A stretch of 13,895 bases of DNA from Lentimicrobium sp. Its GTDB lineage: Bacteria; Bacteroidota; Bacteroidia; Bacteroidales; Lentimicrobiaceae. The notes under the pieces were generated by a model that made no database searches, was not told the DNA's origin, and saw only the letters and a program-made list of their open reading frames with translations. The position numbers and the translations under genes are program-made. Positions within the stretch are counted from its first letter, which is position 1; the number at the start of each line of letters is the position of its first letter. Of this stretch, positions 1-8,508 are shown piece by piece. Location: positions 1-13,895 of the forward strand of contig JAAXUD010000018.1 of the NCBI GenBank assembly GCA_013336205.1, written 5' to 3'.

Positions 1-2
1 GT

Positions 3-743
3 TCTTACGGAGAATTTGAGCAAATGCTGATTCCCTTCCTTTTTAAAACAATGCTTTCTACCACCATTGATTTATGTATTGATAACCACCCCTTTATATT
101 TCAAAAATATACGAAGGAAATTATTGAAAAGAATTTCATAAGTACCGGGGATGGTGGTTTTCTGATATTTGATACACCGCTGCACTCACTGCTTTTTGCC
201 AGTAATTATGCCATCGTATTGCGGATTTACAATGCTTTCCACTTCTTTCCCCGCCTGCGAAAGATCATTGGCGGTATAAGTACCCGGTATGCAATTACTT
301 ACGACAAGGTGTATTCCTACAACGAAAATCACTATGGACGGGCAATTATCAACAATGCAAGAATACTATCGCGCGACAGCCTGAACCGCTGCCTGATTGA
401 TGAGCATGTTCACCGCTGGTTTACGGTGAATATTGATGGGATTGAGAACCTGCAGGTGCTTACCATTGATGACATTTCGCATATAAATGAATTCAGCACC
501 GACTATAACCGGCTCCCTCTGGCAACAAAATCTGATAAAATTTTTGGCAGGGAAGCCAGCCGGAATGAAGGAATTATAAATTCAGACATCCTGAAGATTG
601 GTAAAATAAAAGCCAAGGAAACAGATATCAACATATACAACCTTCACCTTCAGGTTAGTATGAGCCTTGTAAACAACGACGATGAGAATCAGAAAAAAAT
701 AGTGACAGTGAGCCTGGGAAATCTGAATACATCGGGAATCTGA
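3..743 (+). CDS. Class III adenylate/guanylate cyclase-like domain protein, 5' partial
   Basis: The reading frame is open to the left window edge, so the ATG at 24 is probably internal and the true start lies outside. Counting from that ATG, residues 41-45 read TGDGG, which fits the second metal-binding Asp loop of class III cyclases. An I-x-T-R-Y stretch at 85-89 follows, then YGRAIINNARI at 104-114, which resembles the GxxVNxAARL signature. The β1 strand with the first metal Asp should lie about 40-45 residues before GDG, so at or beyond the window edge. In my alignment the arginine of the signature is kept (R113), but the catalytic Asn position falls on Ile, so cyclase activity is doubtful. 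Residues 165-239 form a short C-terminal tail without a recognised domain. The gene ends 38 bp before the NAD(P)HX repair gene and may be cotranscribed with it. The family assignment is by eye. Confidence 0.7.
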   Translation, partial: SYGEFEQMLIPFLFKTMLSTTIDLCIDNHPFIFQKYTKEIIEKNFISTGDGGFLIFDTPLHSLLFASNYAIVLRIYNAFHFFPRLRKIIGGISTRYAITYDKVYSYNENHYGRAIINNARILSRDSLNRCLIDEHVHRWFTVNIDGIENLQVLTIDDISHINEFSTDYNRLPLATKSDKIFGREASRNEGIINSDILKIGKIKAKETDINIYNLHLQVSMSLVNNDDENQKKIVTVSLGNLNTSGI

Positions 744-781
744 TGCAATGAAACTTTCAACCTCCTGAACCCATAAATTGT

Positions 782-2299
782 ATGTGTGCTTTAAAAATAT
801 TGCCGGTAGAACAAATCAGGGAAGCTGATGCCTACACTATTTCGAATGAGCCTGTTTCTTCAATTGATCTGATGGAACGGGCTGCTAAAGCTTGTTTCCA
901 ATGGATTTCAAAGAAGGTTTCAAAAGAAAAGCACATCAGGGTTATCTGTGGCATGGGCAACAACGGAGGAGACGGACTGGCCATTGCCCGCATGCTGTGT
1001 AACGAAGGTTACGATACTGATGTCCAGGTTATAAGGCATACCGACAATCCAAGCCCGGATTTCTCGGCGAACTTCAGATTACTGGGCGACCTGCCCGGGC
1101 TGGTGATTACCGAAATCTTTGAAACCGACCCTGATATTGATGTTGAAGAGGATGACATTGTAATTGACGCCTTGTTAGGCACCGGGCTTAATAAGCCGGC
1201 AGCAGGTTTCCCTGGGCGCATTATTGAGCAGATTAATGAAAGTAATGCGCTGGTTATCGCCATAGATATCCCCTCAGGACTTTTTGCCGACAAGCCGGTT
1301 GACAGAAGGAAACAGGCCATTGTAAAAGCGGATTACACCCTGACTTTTCAAACGCCCAAGTTGGCATTCCTGATGGCTGAAAATGAGGAATTTACCGGCA
1401 ACTGGAAAGTTCTTGATATTGGATTACATCCCGAATACCTGGAATTGGCTCAGAGTAATAACTTACTTATTGAAACTGCCGATTGCAGAAGTTTGTACCG
1501 ACCGCGTCATAATTTTTCGCACAAGGGAAATTACGGACATGCCCTGCTGATTTCAGGCAGCACCGGAAAAATGGGCGCAGCTGTTTTGTCAGCAAAAGCC
1601 TGTTTACGTTCCGGTGCCGGATTACTTACCACACACATTCCCGGCGATGGTTTTCTGATTATGCAAACATCGCTGCATGAAGCCATGGTAAGCATTGATC
1701 CGGACGACACGCACTTTTCAACATTGCCCCTGCTCGATGCTTACAATGCCATAGGTATTGGACCAGGAATCGGACTTGAATCAGAAACCCAGGCTGCATT
1801 CAAGTTGCTGATACAACAAACCAGTGCCCCGCTGGTAATTGATGCAGATGCAATTAACATCCTCAGTGAAAACAAGACCTGGATATCGTTCTTACCTCCC
1901 GGCAGCATTCTTACCCCTCACCCAAAGGAATTTGAGCGGCTGGCCGGCCCTACTGCCAATCATTTCGACCGCCTTGAGTTGCTCAGGGTATTCTCGATGC
2001 GCTATAAATTATTTATTGTGCTAAAAGGCGCCTATTCGGCTATTGCAAGTCCCGACGGAACCATCTATTTTAATCCGACCGGTAATCCGGGAATGGCAAC
2101 AGGTGGCAGTGGCGATGTATTAACCGGTATCATTCTCGGATTGCTGACCTCAGGTTACCCGGCCCGCGACGCCTGTATTCTTGGCACCTGGCTTCACGGC
2201 AAAGCCGGCGACTATGCAGCCAGGAAGATGAGTATGGAGGCCATGCTTCCGGGAGATATCATTGAAAATATTGGAAACGCGTTTAAAAAAATAAGTTAG
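782..2299 (+). CDS. nnr: Bifunctional NAD(P)H-hydrate epimerase / ADP-dependent NAD(P)HX dehydratase
   Basis: This cytosolic metabolite-repair enzyme interconverts R- and S-NAD(P)HX and dehydrates the S form back to NAD(P)H at the expense of ADP. The N-terminal YjeF domain (about residues 1-220) carries the phosphate-binding NNGGDG loop at 60-65, DALLGTGL at 129-136 and AIDIPSGL at 160-167. The C-terminal ribokinase-like domain (about 235-505) carries [14 protein letters not shown] at 247-260, GIGPGIG at 325-331, DADAIN at 354-359, [11 protein letters not shown] at 377-387 and the nucleotide-binding [16 protein letters not shown] at 434-449. The length of 505 aa matches full bifunctional proteins, and all key motifs look intact. 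The ATG at 782 gives the usual N-terminus, with a hydrophobic strand followed by a Q-I-R-E-A-D-like helix. No Shine-Dalgarno is visible. The stop codon TAG (2297-2299) overlaps the stop of the convergent topoisomerase gene. Confidence 0.97.
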   Translation: MCALKILPVEQIREADAYTISNEPVSSIDLMERAAKACFQWISKKVSKEKHIRVICGMGNNGGDGLAIARMLCNEGYDTDVQVIRHTDNPSPDFSANFRLLGDLPGLVITEIFETDPDIDVEEDDIVIDALLGTGLNKPAAGFPGRIIEQINESNALVIAIDIPSGLFADKPVDRRKQAIVKADYTLTFQTPKLAFLMAENEEFTGNWKVLDIGLHPEYLELAQSNNLLIETADCRSLYRPRHNFSHKGNYGHALLISGSTGKMGAAVLSAKACLRSGAGLLTTHIPGDGFLIMQTSLHEAMVSIDPDDTHFSTLPLLDAYNAIGIGPGIGLESETQAAFKLLIQQTSAPLVIDADAINILSENKTWISFLPPGSILTPHPKEFERLAGPTANHFDRLELLRVFSMRYKLFIVLKGAYSAIASPDGTIYFNPTGNPGMATGGSGDVLTGIILGLLTSGYPARDACILGTWLHGKAGDYAARKMSMEAMLPGDIIENIGNAFKKIS

Positions 2300-4173
2300 G
2301 ACTTAGCAAGAACCAGATCTTCTTCAAGCCTCAGATTATCAATAATAAACACCTGACGTTCCGGGGTGTTTCTTCCCATGTAAAACGATAGAATATCCGG
2401 TATTTCAGATGATTTACGAAGAATCACCGGGTCAAGCCGCATGCTGCCTCCGATAAAATGTTTAAACTCATCGGGTGAAATTTCGCCAAGCCCCTTAAAC
2501 CTTGTTATTTCCGGATTAGGCCCCAGTTCTGCAATGGCGCTGAGGCGCTCTTCATCTGAGTAACAATAATTGGTTTTTTTCTTGTTTCTTACCCTGAAAA
2601 GAGGTGTTTGCAAAATATAAACATGGCCTGATTTAACAACGTCAGGATAAAACTGCAGGAAGAAAGTAAGTAAAAGCAGTCGGATATGCATACCATCCAC
2701 ATCGGCATCGGTAGCAATTACAACATTATTATAGCGCAGATTTTCAACACCTTCTTCAATATTCAGCGCAGACTGCAGCAGGTTGAACTCATCATTTTCA
2801 TAAACAACCCTTTTGCTGAGCCCGTAACAGTTCAAAGGCTTGCCCTTTAAACTGAAGACAGCCTGGGTGTTCACATCCCTTGATTTGGTAATTGAACCGC
2901 TGGCCGAATCTCCCTCAGTGATAAAAAGCGTAGTATCAAGCCTTCTGACGTCGTTGCTGTTGTAATGAATCCGGCAATCGCGCAGCTTTTTATTGTGCAG
3001 GCTGACTTTCTTAACACTCTCTTTGGCCAGTTTTTTGATATTGGCCATTTCTTTTCGCTCCTTCTCACTCTGCATTATCTTCCTCAGCAGAGATTCTGCC
3101 GTGTCGGAATTCATATGCAGGTAGTTATCAAGCTGCTTTTTCAGGATATCGCCGATATAATTCCTGATGGTCTGACCTTCAGGCTCTATATACATGGAAC
3201 CAAGCTTGGTTTTTGTCTGGGATTCAAAAACAGGCTCCTGCACTTTTATACTAATGGCGGCAACCAGCGATTGCCTGATATCGCCGGGATCAAAATCCTT
3301 TTTATAAAAATCGCGGATTGTTTTTACCAGGGCTTCTCTGAAAGCGGCCTGGTGGGTGCCTCCCTGCGTTGTATGCTGACCGTTGACAAACGAGTAATAC
3401 TCTTCGCCATATTGCTTTGCACTGTGCGTGAAAGCACATTCAAAGTCCTCGTCCTTCAGCTGGATGATTGGGTAGACGATCGGGTTTCCGTTGTTGTTGC
3501 GTTCAAGCAGGTCGAGTAATCCATTTTTGGCCTGCATTCTGATGCCATTGAACCAAATGGTGAGTCCGTTATTCAGAAACACATAATTCCAGAGCATCTG
3601 CTCAATATATTCGGGCAGATAATGAAAGTGACCGAAAACATCCTCATCAGGAATGAAATTTATGAGAGTTCCGCTTCTCAGTGTGCAAGGTTCAACCTTA
3701 TGGTCGACAAGAATTTCGCCGCGTTCAAATTCAACAATTTTAGTCTGACCTTCACGGATACTCTGCGCGATAAAACTCCTGGAGAGTGCATTAACAGCTT
3801 TAGACCCAACCCCGTTTAATCCCACAGCCTTTTTAAAGACTTTTGAATCGTATTTAGCGCCTGTATTTATCTTTGAAACGCAGTCAATAACTTTACCCAG
3901 CGGCATCCCCCGGCCATAATCGCGGATGGTAACCCGCTGATCCTTGATGGCAACTTCAATAGTACGGCCATTGCCCATCACAAACTCATCAATGGCATTG
4001 TCAATGACTTCTTTAATCAGAACATAGATACCGTCATCCTGCGATGAACCATCGCCCAGTTTGCCGATATACATGCCCGGTCTCAGCCGGATATGCTCTT
4101 TCCAGTCAAGTGTGCGTACGCTTTCGTCAGAATATTGTCCGGGATTGCTTGGTGTGTAGTCAAAATCTTCCAT
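2296..4173 (-). CDS. parE: DNA topoisomerase IV subunit B (ParE-type, GyrB family)
   Basis: This is the ATPase subunit of a type IIA topoisomerase that decatenates daughter chromosomes together with ParC. Counting from the ATG at 4173 (625 aa), it has the GHKL ATPase domain with EVIDNAIDE near 55-63, DYGRGMP near 85-91 and [13 protein letters not shown] near 118-130. The ATPase-contact lysine motif QTKTKLG lies near 319-325. The TOPRIM domain has EGDSA near 420-424 and DADVDG near 489-494, followed by RFKGLGE near 558-564. The short variant [11 protein letters not shown] and the length point to ParE rather than a full GyrB. The frame can be extended 7 codons to a TTG at 4194, but the ATG at 4173 is preferred because a TATATTTG box lies between the two. 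No parC lies downstream. Instead the gene runs into the convergent nnr gene with a 4-nt overlap. Confidence 0.96.
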   Translation of the reverse strand: MEDFDYTPSNPGQYSDESVRTLDWKEHIRLRPGMYIGKLGDGSSQDDGIYVLIKEVIDNAIDEFVMGNGRTIEVAIKDQRVTIRDYGRGMPLGKVIDCVSKINTGAKYDSKVFKKAVGLNGVGSKAVNALSRSFIAQSIREGQTKIVEFERGEILVDHKVEPCTLRSGTLINFIPDEDVFGHFHYLPEYIEQMLWNYVFLNNGLTIWFNGIRMQAKNGLLDLLERNNNGNPIVYPIIQLKDEDFECAFTHSAKQYGEEYYSFVNGQHTTQGGTHQAAFREALVKTIRDFYKKDFDPGDIRQSLVAAISIKVQEPVFESQTKTKLGSMYIEPEGQTIRNYIGDILKKQLDNYLHMNSDTAESLLRKIMQSEKERKEMANIKKLAKESVKKVSLHNKKLRDCRIHYNSNDVRRLDTTLFITEGDSASGSITKSRDVNTQAVFSLKGKPLNCYGLSKRVVYENDEFNLLQSALNIEEGVENLRYNNVVIATDADVDGMHIRLLLLTFFLQFYPDVVKSGHVYILQTPLFRVRNKKKTNYCYSDEERLSAIAELGPNPEITRFKGLGEISPDEFKHFIGGSMRLDPVILRKSSEIPDILSFYMGRNTPERQVFIIDNLRLEEDLVLAKS

Positions 4174-4180
4174 AAGGCTG

Positions 4181-4188
4181 CAAATATA
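4181..4188 (-). promoter_or_regulatory. Candidate -7 promoter box for parE (TATATTTG)
   Basis: TATATTTG on the minus strand fits the Bacteroidota -7 consensus TAnnTTTG and ends only 7 nt before the preferred parE ATG at 4173. If it is used, the transcript would be leaderless or nearly so. No convincing -33 TTG was found at the usual spacing, which lowers confidence. Its position inside the alternative TTG-initiated reading frame argues against that longer start. Confidence 0.4.
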
Positions 4189-4258
4189 GCTCAAAGTAGC
4201 TGATGGTAGTTCCGCCTGTTGATATTAAAAAGCCGGTTGTTGAAAAAAAAATGGCAGC

Positions 4259-5158
4259 TTATTCCCCTGGCTTGAGAACCCAGGCGCCGGTAAATATTTG
4301 TTTCAATGTTGCCAGTGCAGCCTGTGCTTCTGCCTCGGTTGGATATTCATCAATTGAAATCCTGAAATTATCATCAGAAACAATAGTCCGGGCTTTGCTG
4401 TAACCAAGTTTTCTTAAGCGATCCACCTCATTATAGGCTTTTTCCTGGTTATTCAGGCTTCCGGTAATAATGTAATACTTTTCAGAAACTCCAACCTTAT
4501 CGGATGTCTGGATTGGCTTACCGGATGCAATCTTCAGGCTGTCGGTTGTTTGTAAAGGCAAGGTATCACTAACACACAGTCCAAACCCTTTTTCAATGTC
4601 CTCCCCTTCTCCAAACCATACGCAGGCATAGTCCCCATGAAATCCGATGCCAAGCGCTTTCCAGGGTTTAATCCATTTTCCGGTATTCAAAAGGTAGTCG
4701 TTGGTTAATCCCATCGTTTTCCACAAATCGAATGCATCCGCAGCCCTGGCTTCTTCACCACCCGAATAAACCATTTCCCATCCTTTAAATTTATAGCCGG
4801 TAATCTCTTTGGGTTTATCATTCATGCAAAGCTGCCGGTTTTTATCATGGGCATAACAACAAGGCTTCCATTTACCCTTCGCTGACCAGCTGTGCGGATT
4901 ACAACCCCCAAAATCAGGACGATTGAACGCCAGGTCCATCGCGTGGGTTCTGGCAACATATGACAAAGACCTGGAAAACGGAACCGGAGCAAGCTTGTGA
5001 ATCCGACGATATTCATTTATCAGCTTATATAAGGAATCCTCCTCACTGCTGGCGCAGTATTGTTTTAAAGGACCAAGATCAATTACCTGTCCTTCAGTCC
5101 TGGAGGAGAGTAATATTGTAACAAAAAAGATAAAACCGAATAAAAATTTGATTTTCAT
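4259..5158 (-). CDS. Secreted CAP (SCP/PR-1) domain protein with C-terminal SPOR domain
   Basis: A likely signal peptide (MKIKFLFGFIFFVTILLSS, residues 1-19) sends the 299-aa protein to the periplasm or outside. The CAP domain spans about residues 40-200: the helix starting LINEYRRIHKL (46-56), a candidate active-site His in THAMDL (71-76), NPHSW (87-91) and the late strands ACVWFG (178-183). Seven cysteines (35, 86, 100, 101, 111, 179, 195) lie in the mature CAP part and could form disulfides. The C-terminal region (about 226-297) begins KYYIITGSL and ends TGAWVL, the pattern of SPOR domains, which bind denuded peptidoglycan. So a wall-associated role is inferred; the biochemical activity of bacterial CAP proteins is mostly unclear. 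The start is an ATG with a promoter-like box 8 nt upstream. The gene lies 85 bp upstream of parE on the same strand. Confidence 0.85.
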   Translation of the reverse strand: MKIKFLFGFIFFVTILLSSRTEGQVIDLGPLKQYCASSEEDSLYKLINEYRRIHKLAPVPFSRSLSYVARTHAMDLAFNRPDFGGCNPHSWSAKGKWKPCCYAHDKNRQLCMNDKPKEITGYKFKGWEMVYSGGEEARAADAFDLWKTMGLTNDYLLNTGKWIKPWKALGIGFHGDYACVWFGEGEDIEKGFGLCVSDTLPLQTTDSLKIASGKPIQTSDKVGVSEKYYIITGSLNNQEKAYNEVDRLRKLGYSKARTIVSDDNFRISIDEYPTEAEAQAALATLKQIFTGAWVLKPGE

Positions 5159-5166
5159 TATTTTAG

Positions 5167-5174
5167 CAAAAATA
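5167..5174 (-). promoter_or_regulatory. Candidate -7 promoter box for the CAP-SPOR gene (TATTTTTG)
   Basis: TATTTTTG on the minus strand matches TAnnTTTG and ends 8 nt before the ATG at 5158. Two possible -33 TTG-type elements lie further upstream, at 5190-5194 and 5198-5201, with spacings of 15 and 23 nt. Neither is ideal. Confidence 0.45.
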
Positions 5175-5266
5175 AATCCATAGCACAGTCAAAAGTACAA
5201 ATTCCGGCCGGGATGACAAAATGGTAATTCACTTTCAGTTTAAAATGAGCATTTCGTGAGTCTTAG

Positions 5267-5330
5267 GCATGGATCATGGGGCATGGGGCACAGAGCACAG
5301 AGCACAGGGCTCAGGGGCGCAGAGCAAGGA
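5267..5330 (+). repeat. Heptad array, GCAYRGR words, block 1 of island A
   Basis: There are nine tandem units in 64 bp, eight of 7 nt and one of 8 nt. In order they are GCATGGA, TCATGGG, GCATGGG, GCACAGA, GCACAGA, GCACAGG, GCTCAGG, GGCGCAGA, GCAAGGA. Most are exact reverse complements of words in the arrays at 12781-12843 and 12918-13021 (TCCATGC, TCTGTGC, CCTGTGC, CCTGAGC), so the same repeat family sits at both loci in opposite orientation. Confidence 0.9.
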
Positions 5331-5473
5331 GTTATTCGTCCCTCGTCCCATTTCCCGTCCCTCGTCCCTTCTTTGGCACAGGGCACAGGGCTCAGGGCAC
5401 AGAGCATGGAGTTATTCGTCCCTCGTCACATTTCCCGTCCCTCGTCCCTATTTCCCGTCCCTCGTCCCTTCTT
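5303..5473 (+). repeat. Imperfect ~80-bp tandem duplication containing TCGTCCC-type heptads
   Basis: The segment beginning CACAGGGCTCAGGG at 5303 is repeated from 5384. The shared anchor GTTATTCGTC recurs at 5331 and 5411, exactly 80 bp apart. Each copy holds GCACAGG-type heptads (second block 5376-5410, five units), then GTTATTC and a run of TCGTCCC/TTTCCCG-like words with a mostly 7-nt period. Copy 2 has an additional internal 20-bp duplication: 5431-5450 repeats as 5451-5470 with one difference. This nesting shows repeated tandem expansion. Confidence 0.88.
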
Positions 5474-5548
5474 CCGCATAAAGCATCGGTCTTTTGTTGT
5501 CAGAATTTTTTCAAACGTAACTACATGCAATCCAGCAATTTAATTCTA

Positions 5549-6796
5549 TTACTTAAAAAGCTGCCTGAAGTTTGCCAGATCACTTTTCAGCACCAGCATA
5601 TTACGCCACTTTTCGCCGCTTATTTTCATATAAACGAATAATTGATAAAGCATACCGGCCATATAGGCGATGGATGCAGTTATTCCCGCGCCGGCAAGGC
5701 CAAGCAAGGGAATGAGTGTAAATCCGAAAATGATCGTAAAGAGCAGTCCAAGGCCTGATGAAATCGTATTATGCCAGGGTTTGCCACTACCAGAGAAATA
5801 ATGACTTAACATAAGTGAAATCGCTACAGCCAGTATTCCGGGCGACAAGCTTAGTATTACCCCATGTAGATTGCTGAAATCGCTTAGAAATATCAGCACA
5901 AAGAAATCAGCAGGCAGCAAAAGCAAAACAAGTAAGATAACTATCGTCAAAACGGTAGTTATTCTGATAAAAGCTGAGGTGATGGTACGTGAATAACCGA
6001 GGCTGGTGCTGTTTGCAATACGCGAATACTGCACCATGGCGATGCTTTTGGAAATAATCCAGACACTTTCCGAAATCTGAACTCCGATTGAGAATACCCC
6101 TAAGGTGGCTCTGTCGAAATACTTCTCAATAATATAATAGCTTAGCCGGTAGTTAAATAGTTGCATAACGCTGGCGGCCTGCAGATAGCCTCCAAACCGG
6201 AAAGCTTCTTTCAATATTGACGTATCCCACAAGGCAATTTTCTCTATATATCTGACTATCATGGCTAAACTCAGGACAAACGCCAGTCCGAAAGAAATAT
6301 ACAGGGAAAAGATATAGGCCTCAATACTAATCCATTGTCTGGCCCAAAACAAATAAACAAGGGATGAAAGGAGAGTAACTGACTGGATTACAGCCAGTAA
6401 ATTAACCTGTTTTACCTGCTCTTTTCCAAGCAGCACATTCTGATTGATCGAAAAAAACGATTGAATCAGCGAGATGAGGATAAGATCGGTTACAAACTCG
6501 CGTGGAACCAGCGAAAGGCTACCCAGCACAAGGCTCCCTATAACAGAAACCAGGGTACTCCAGACCCACGCCGGCATTAACAGTTGCAGCAATGGCCTGC
6601 GAGGCACCAGGTAAACCAACGCACTTCCGCCCAACAGCGCACTGATCAATTGATTAATGCTGATGCCCAATATTATAAGAGAGATTGTACCCATTCCGGC
6701 AGCTCCCAACTGGCGTGCCGTTATGGTCACAACAATCAGATTGATAATTGCAATGATTAGCCGGGAGGCTGCGGTGGAAATTATCTTACGAATCAT
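5549..6796 (-). CDS. Polysaccharide flippase, Wzx/MATE-like (oligosaccharide transporter)
   Basis: This is a 415-aa integral membrane protein with about 12 hydrophobic segments, starting with a cytoplasmic MIRK and the first helix (residues 5-27). The early segment TARQLGAAGMGTISLI (26-41) is typical of Wzx-like polysaccharide biosynthesis proteins of the MATE/MOP superfamily, which flip undecaprenyl-linked sugars across the inner membrane. The last gene of the glycan operon, its ATG at 6796 overlaps the stop of the preceding gene by 4 nt (ATGA), which implies translational coupling. The length is close to usual for Wzx (400-500 aa). The substrate cannot be read from the sequence; the linked glycosyltransferase and formyltransferase suggest a surface glycan. 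A teichuronic- or lipid-flippase role is possible but less supported. Confidence 0.88.
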   Translation of the reverse strand: MIRKIISTAASRLIIAIINLIVVTITARQLGAAGMGTISLIILGISINQLISALLGGSALVYLVPRRPLLQLLMPAWVWSTLVSVIGSLVLGSLSLVPREFVTDLILISLIQSFFSINQNVLLGKEQVKQVNLLAVIQSVTLLSSLVYLFWARQWISIEAYIFSLYISFGLAFVLSLAMIVRYIEKIALWDTSILKEAFRFGGYLQAASVMQLFNYRLSYYIIEKYFDRATLGVFSIGVQISESVWIISKSIAMVQYSRIANSTSLGYSRTITSAFIRITTVLTIVILLVLLLLPADFFVLIFLSDFSNLHGVILSLSPGILAVAISLMLSHYFSGSGKPWHNTISSGLGLLFTIIFGFTLIPLLGLAGAGITASIAYMAGMLYQLFVYMKISGEKWRNMLVLKSDLANFRQLFK

Positions 6797-8508
6797 TTAC
6801 CAATAACCGGATTTGGATTAACAAGATGCAAACGCCTCTTTAATTGCCATTGAAACGATGCAAAAGAAAAAACCGGTTTCTTACAATCAAAATAAAGATA
6901 GTCGCCAGCGAAAGAAATGGTATGCAATCCTTCAAAACCTTCGGGAGGCACCAATGAGGAAACAGACATCTCAAGATAACCGGTATCGGAAAGCAGTTTG
7001 ACCTCATTAATGACGACGCGGCCGCCATAGGTCAGGGAGCAATCCTGAGCAGGCCTGTATAGTTTTTTATCAAGAATAAAAAAGGGACCGGCTGGTCTTG
7101 AATTGGTTATATCTGATTTAACCGGATTTAATTCGTGTGGTTCAAATGGTCCCTGAAAACTTTCAGCATGCCAGATGTGCAGTTCCACATTGGTGGCATC
7201 GGCAGGTGTAAAAAACAGGTACCAGTGGTTCTGATGAAAAACCAGCGTGGGATCTGCAGCAGCAACTCCGCTTAATAAAGTACTGTGATGCAAAAGTTTA
7301 CCAGTCGATGGATCGTATCGGTACAATTCTACTGAACCATGACTGATTGATTCGGGTATACACCATATTTGACCCTCATACCTGAAAGTGAATGGATATG
7401 ACAAATGCCAGGGCTCTTCCAATACTTTTACCGGCGCTGAAAACAAGGACTCCCTTTCGGTAAACCAGGAAGAGGATATCACGGCTTTCCGGGTTTTATA
7501 ATTATAATCCTCAAACAAAAGCAGCAACCGGGCTTCTTCTTTCAGCGCAAAGCTATCGGCAAAATAGCGATCATTACCTTTGGCCCCAAACCATGTAACA
7601 TCTTCATTATCTATATTATAACCAAGATCAGTTACAATATCAGCCGGTCGGGCTTTTAAAATGCCGGTTTGCCACTTTTCAGTAAAAAACAATTCTTTAA
7701 GATGAAACCTGAGTTTGTTTGTTATTTCCTTCAGAAAAAACTGAATAAAGGTAAAATTTGTAGGCTCCCTGAATATCGGTGCTTTTGGATATTCCTGTCC
7801 TGACTCGGAAGGGAAAGTATTTTGAGCAATGATTTCAGCACAAACATCGGCCGGCCAGTTTTTTGACAACCTGATTGCCTGATCGAGATTGGCTTTCCAT
7901 GAATGATTTATGGTAGGAAAATAGCCCTTCCTTAAAATGATTCCCCCGTCAAGGGTTTCGGTCAACCGCTGTAAAACTGATCCGGTTACCGGGTCGTTGA
8001 AAAGAATTTCATATAAAGCCGGCGGTACGCCCCGGTATTTCTGTTCGTCGCCATGATGAAATGACCAGACTCCATAAGGTGTGCAATTCAGAATTTCGCC
8101 ACGAATTATTCCAAAACCGAATTTCAGGATAAAATCCGGGTTGCATTTCTGTATTGACTTGATGTCGTATTCGAAAAAATATTCACTGTACTTGCTTCTG
8201 AATTCAGTAATACAGAAGATTTCAGGTAAGTTCTCCAACAATTTTCCGGCATTCTTTTTCCGAAAGGAAACAGGTCTGAAGAAATACTGATAATACTTTC
8301 GAAATAATAATTTAGTCCAATGGTATGTTGAAATCCGCTTAACAAGGCCGGGTTTTATCAAATCGCTCTTATCAGGTAAGATTATGGCAACAGGAATTGC
8401 TTTTCCACTGTTTATCAGCGAATCAATGACATCATATTGCCATTGTTGTAGATTCAGTGAATTGCACATGATGGCAAATCTCAATTCCGTTTTGCTGCCT
8501 GTAGCCAT
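6793..8508 (-). CDS. Two-domain protein: formyltransferase-like N-terminus fused to a GINT1-like propeller domain
   Basis: Counting from the ATG at 8508 there are 571 aa. Residues about 10-240 resemble the formyltransferase fold: SFHHGD at 149-154 aligns with the NIHPS catalytic segment, KYRGVPPALYE at 157-167 with the conserved YRG loop, and ETLDGGIIL at 184-192 with the loop that holds the catalytic Asp (D187). The His (151) and Asp are kept, while the usual Asn reads as Ser149. Residues about 280-545 resemble the GH43-like propeller named after plant glucosamine inositolphosphorylceramide transferase: HLSYPF (368-373), IPES (384-387), DPTLVFHQNHWYLFF (419-433), RPAGPFF (471-477) and LYRPAQDC (483-490). 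The role is inferred to be modification or transfer of a sugar in surface-glycan synthesis. The start overlaps the preceding stop (TGATG). A TTG one codon earlier is less likely. Confidence 0.8.
   Translation of the reverse strand: MATGSKTELRFAIMCNSLNLQQWQYDVIDSLINSGKAIPVAIILPDKSDLIKPGLVKRISTYHWTKLLFRKYYQYFFRPVSFRKKNAGKLLENLPEIFCITEFRSKYSEYFFEYDIKSIQKCNPDFILKFGFGIIRGEILNCTPYGVWSFHHGDEQKYRGVPPALYEILFNDPVTGSVLQRLTETLDGGIILRKGYFPTINHSWKANLDQAIRLSKNWPADVCAEIIAQNTFPSESGQEYPKAPIFREPTNFTFIQFFLKEITNKLRFHLKELFFTEKWQTGILKARPADIVTDLGYNIDNEDVTWFGAKGNDRYFADSFALKEEARLLLLFEDYNYKTRKAVISSSWFTERESLFSAPVKVLEEPWHLSYPFTFRYEGQIWCIPESISHGSVELYRYDPSTGKLLHHSTLLSGVAAADPTLVFHQNHWYLFFTPADATNVELHIWHAESFQGPFEPHELNPVKSDITNSRPAGPFFILDKKLYRPAQDCSLTYGGRVVINEVKLLSDTGYLEMSVSSLVPPEGFEGLHTISFAGDYLYFDCKKPVFSFASFQWQLKRRLHLVNPNPVIGK

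Larger units (their letters stand above)
5159..5548. repeat. Non-coding repeat island A (390-bp intergenic region)
   Basis: This gene-free gap separates the CAP-SPOR gene from the 3' end of the glycan operon, both on the minus strand. Positions 5159-5266 hold the CAP promoter region and otherwise nothing recognisable. Positions 5267-5473 are built from 7-bp words (see the separate entries). Positions 5474-5548 show no repeat, terminator or gene. Open frames through this region are low-complexity translations of the repeats and are not called as genes. Confidence 0.85.

Noticed and set aside
1009..1320. 103-codon minus-strand open frame inside nnr
   Set aside because: It is antisense to highly conserved epimerase motifs, and the translation is low in complexity.
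2965..3519. 184-codon open frame on the plus strand inside parE
   Set aside because: It lies wholly antisense to a well-conserved topoisomerase gene, and its translation shows no domain or signal.
4174..4194. TTG-initiated extension of parE by seven codons
   Set aside because: A promoter-like box lies inside the extension and an ATG gives the usual N-terminus.
4242..4251. A9 run (T9 on the minus strand) as a terminator after the CAP-SPOR gene
   Set aside because: No stable stem precedes the T-tract; only the homopolymer is present.
5256..5641. Three overlapping plus-strand open frames of 70-121 codons in island A
   Set aside because: They are translations of the GCAYRGR and TCGTCCC heptads in all three frames; a 7-nt repeat without stops opens every frame. 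They also run into the antisense of the flippase gene.
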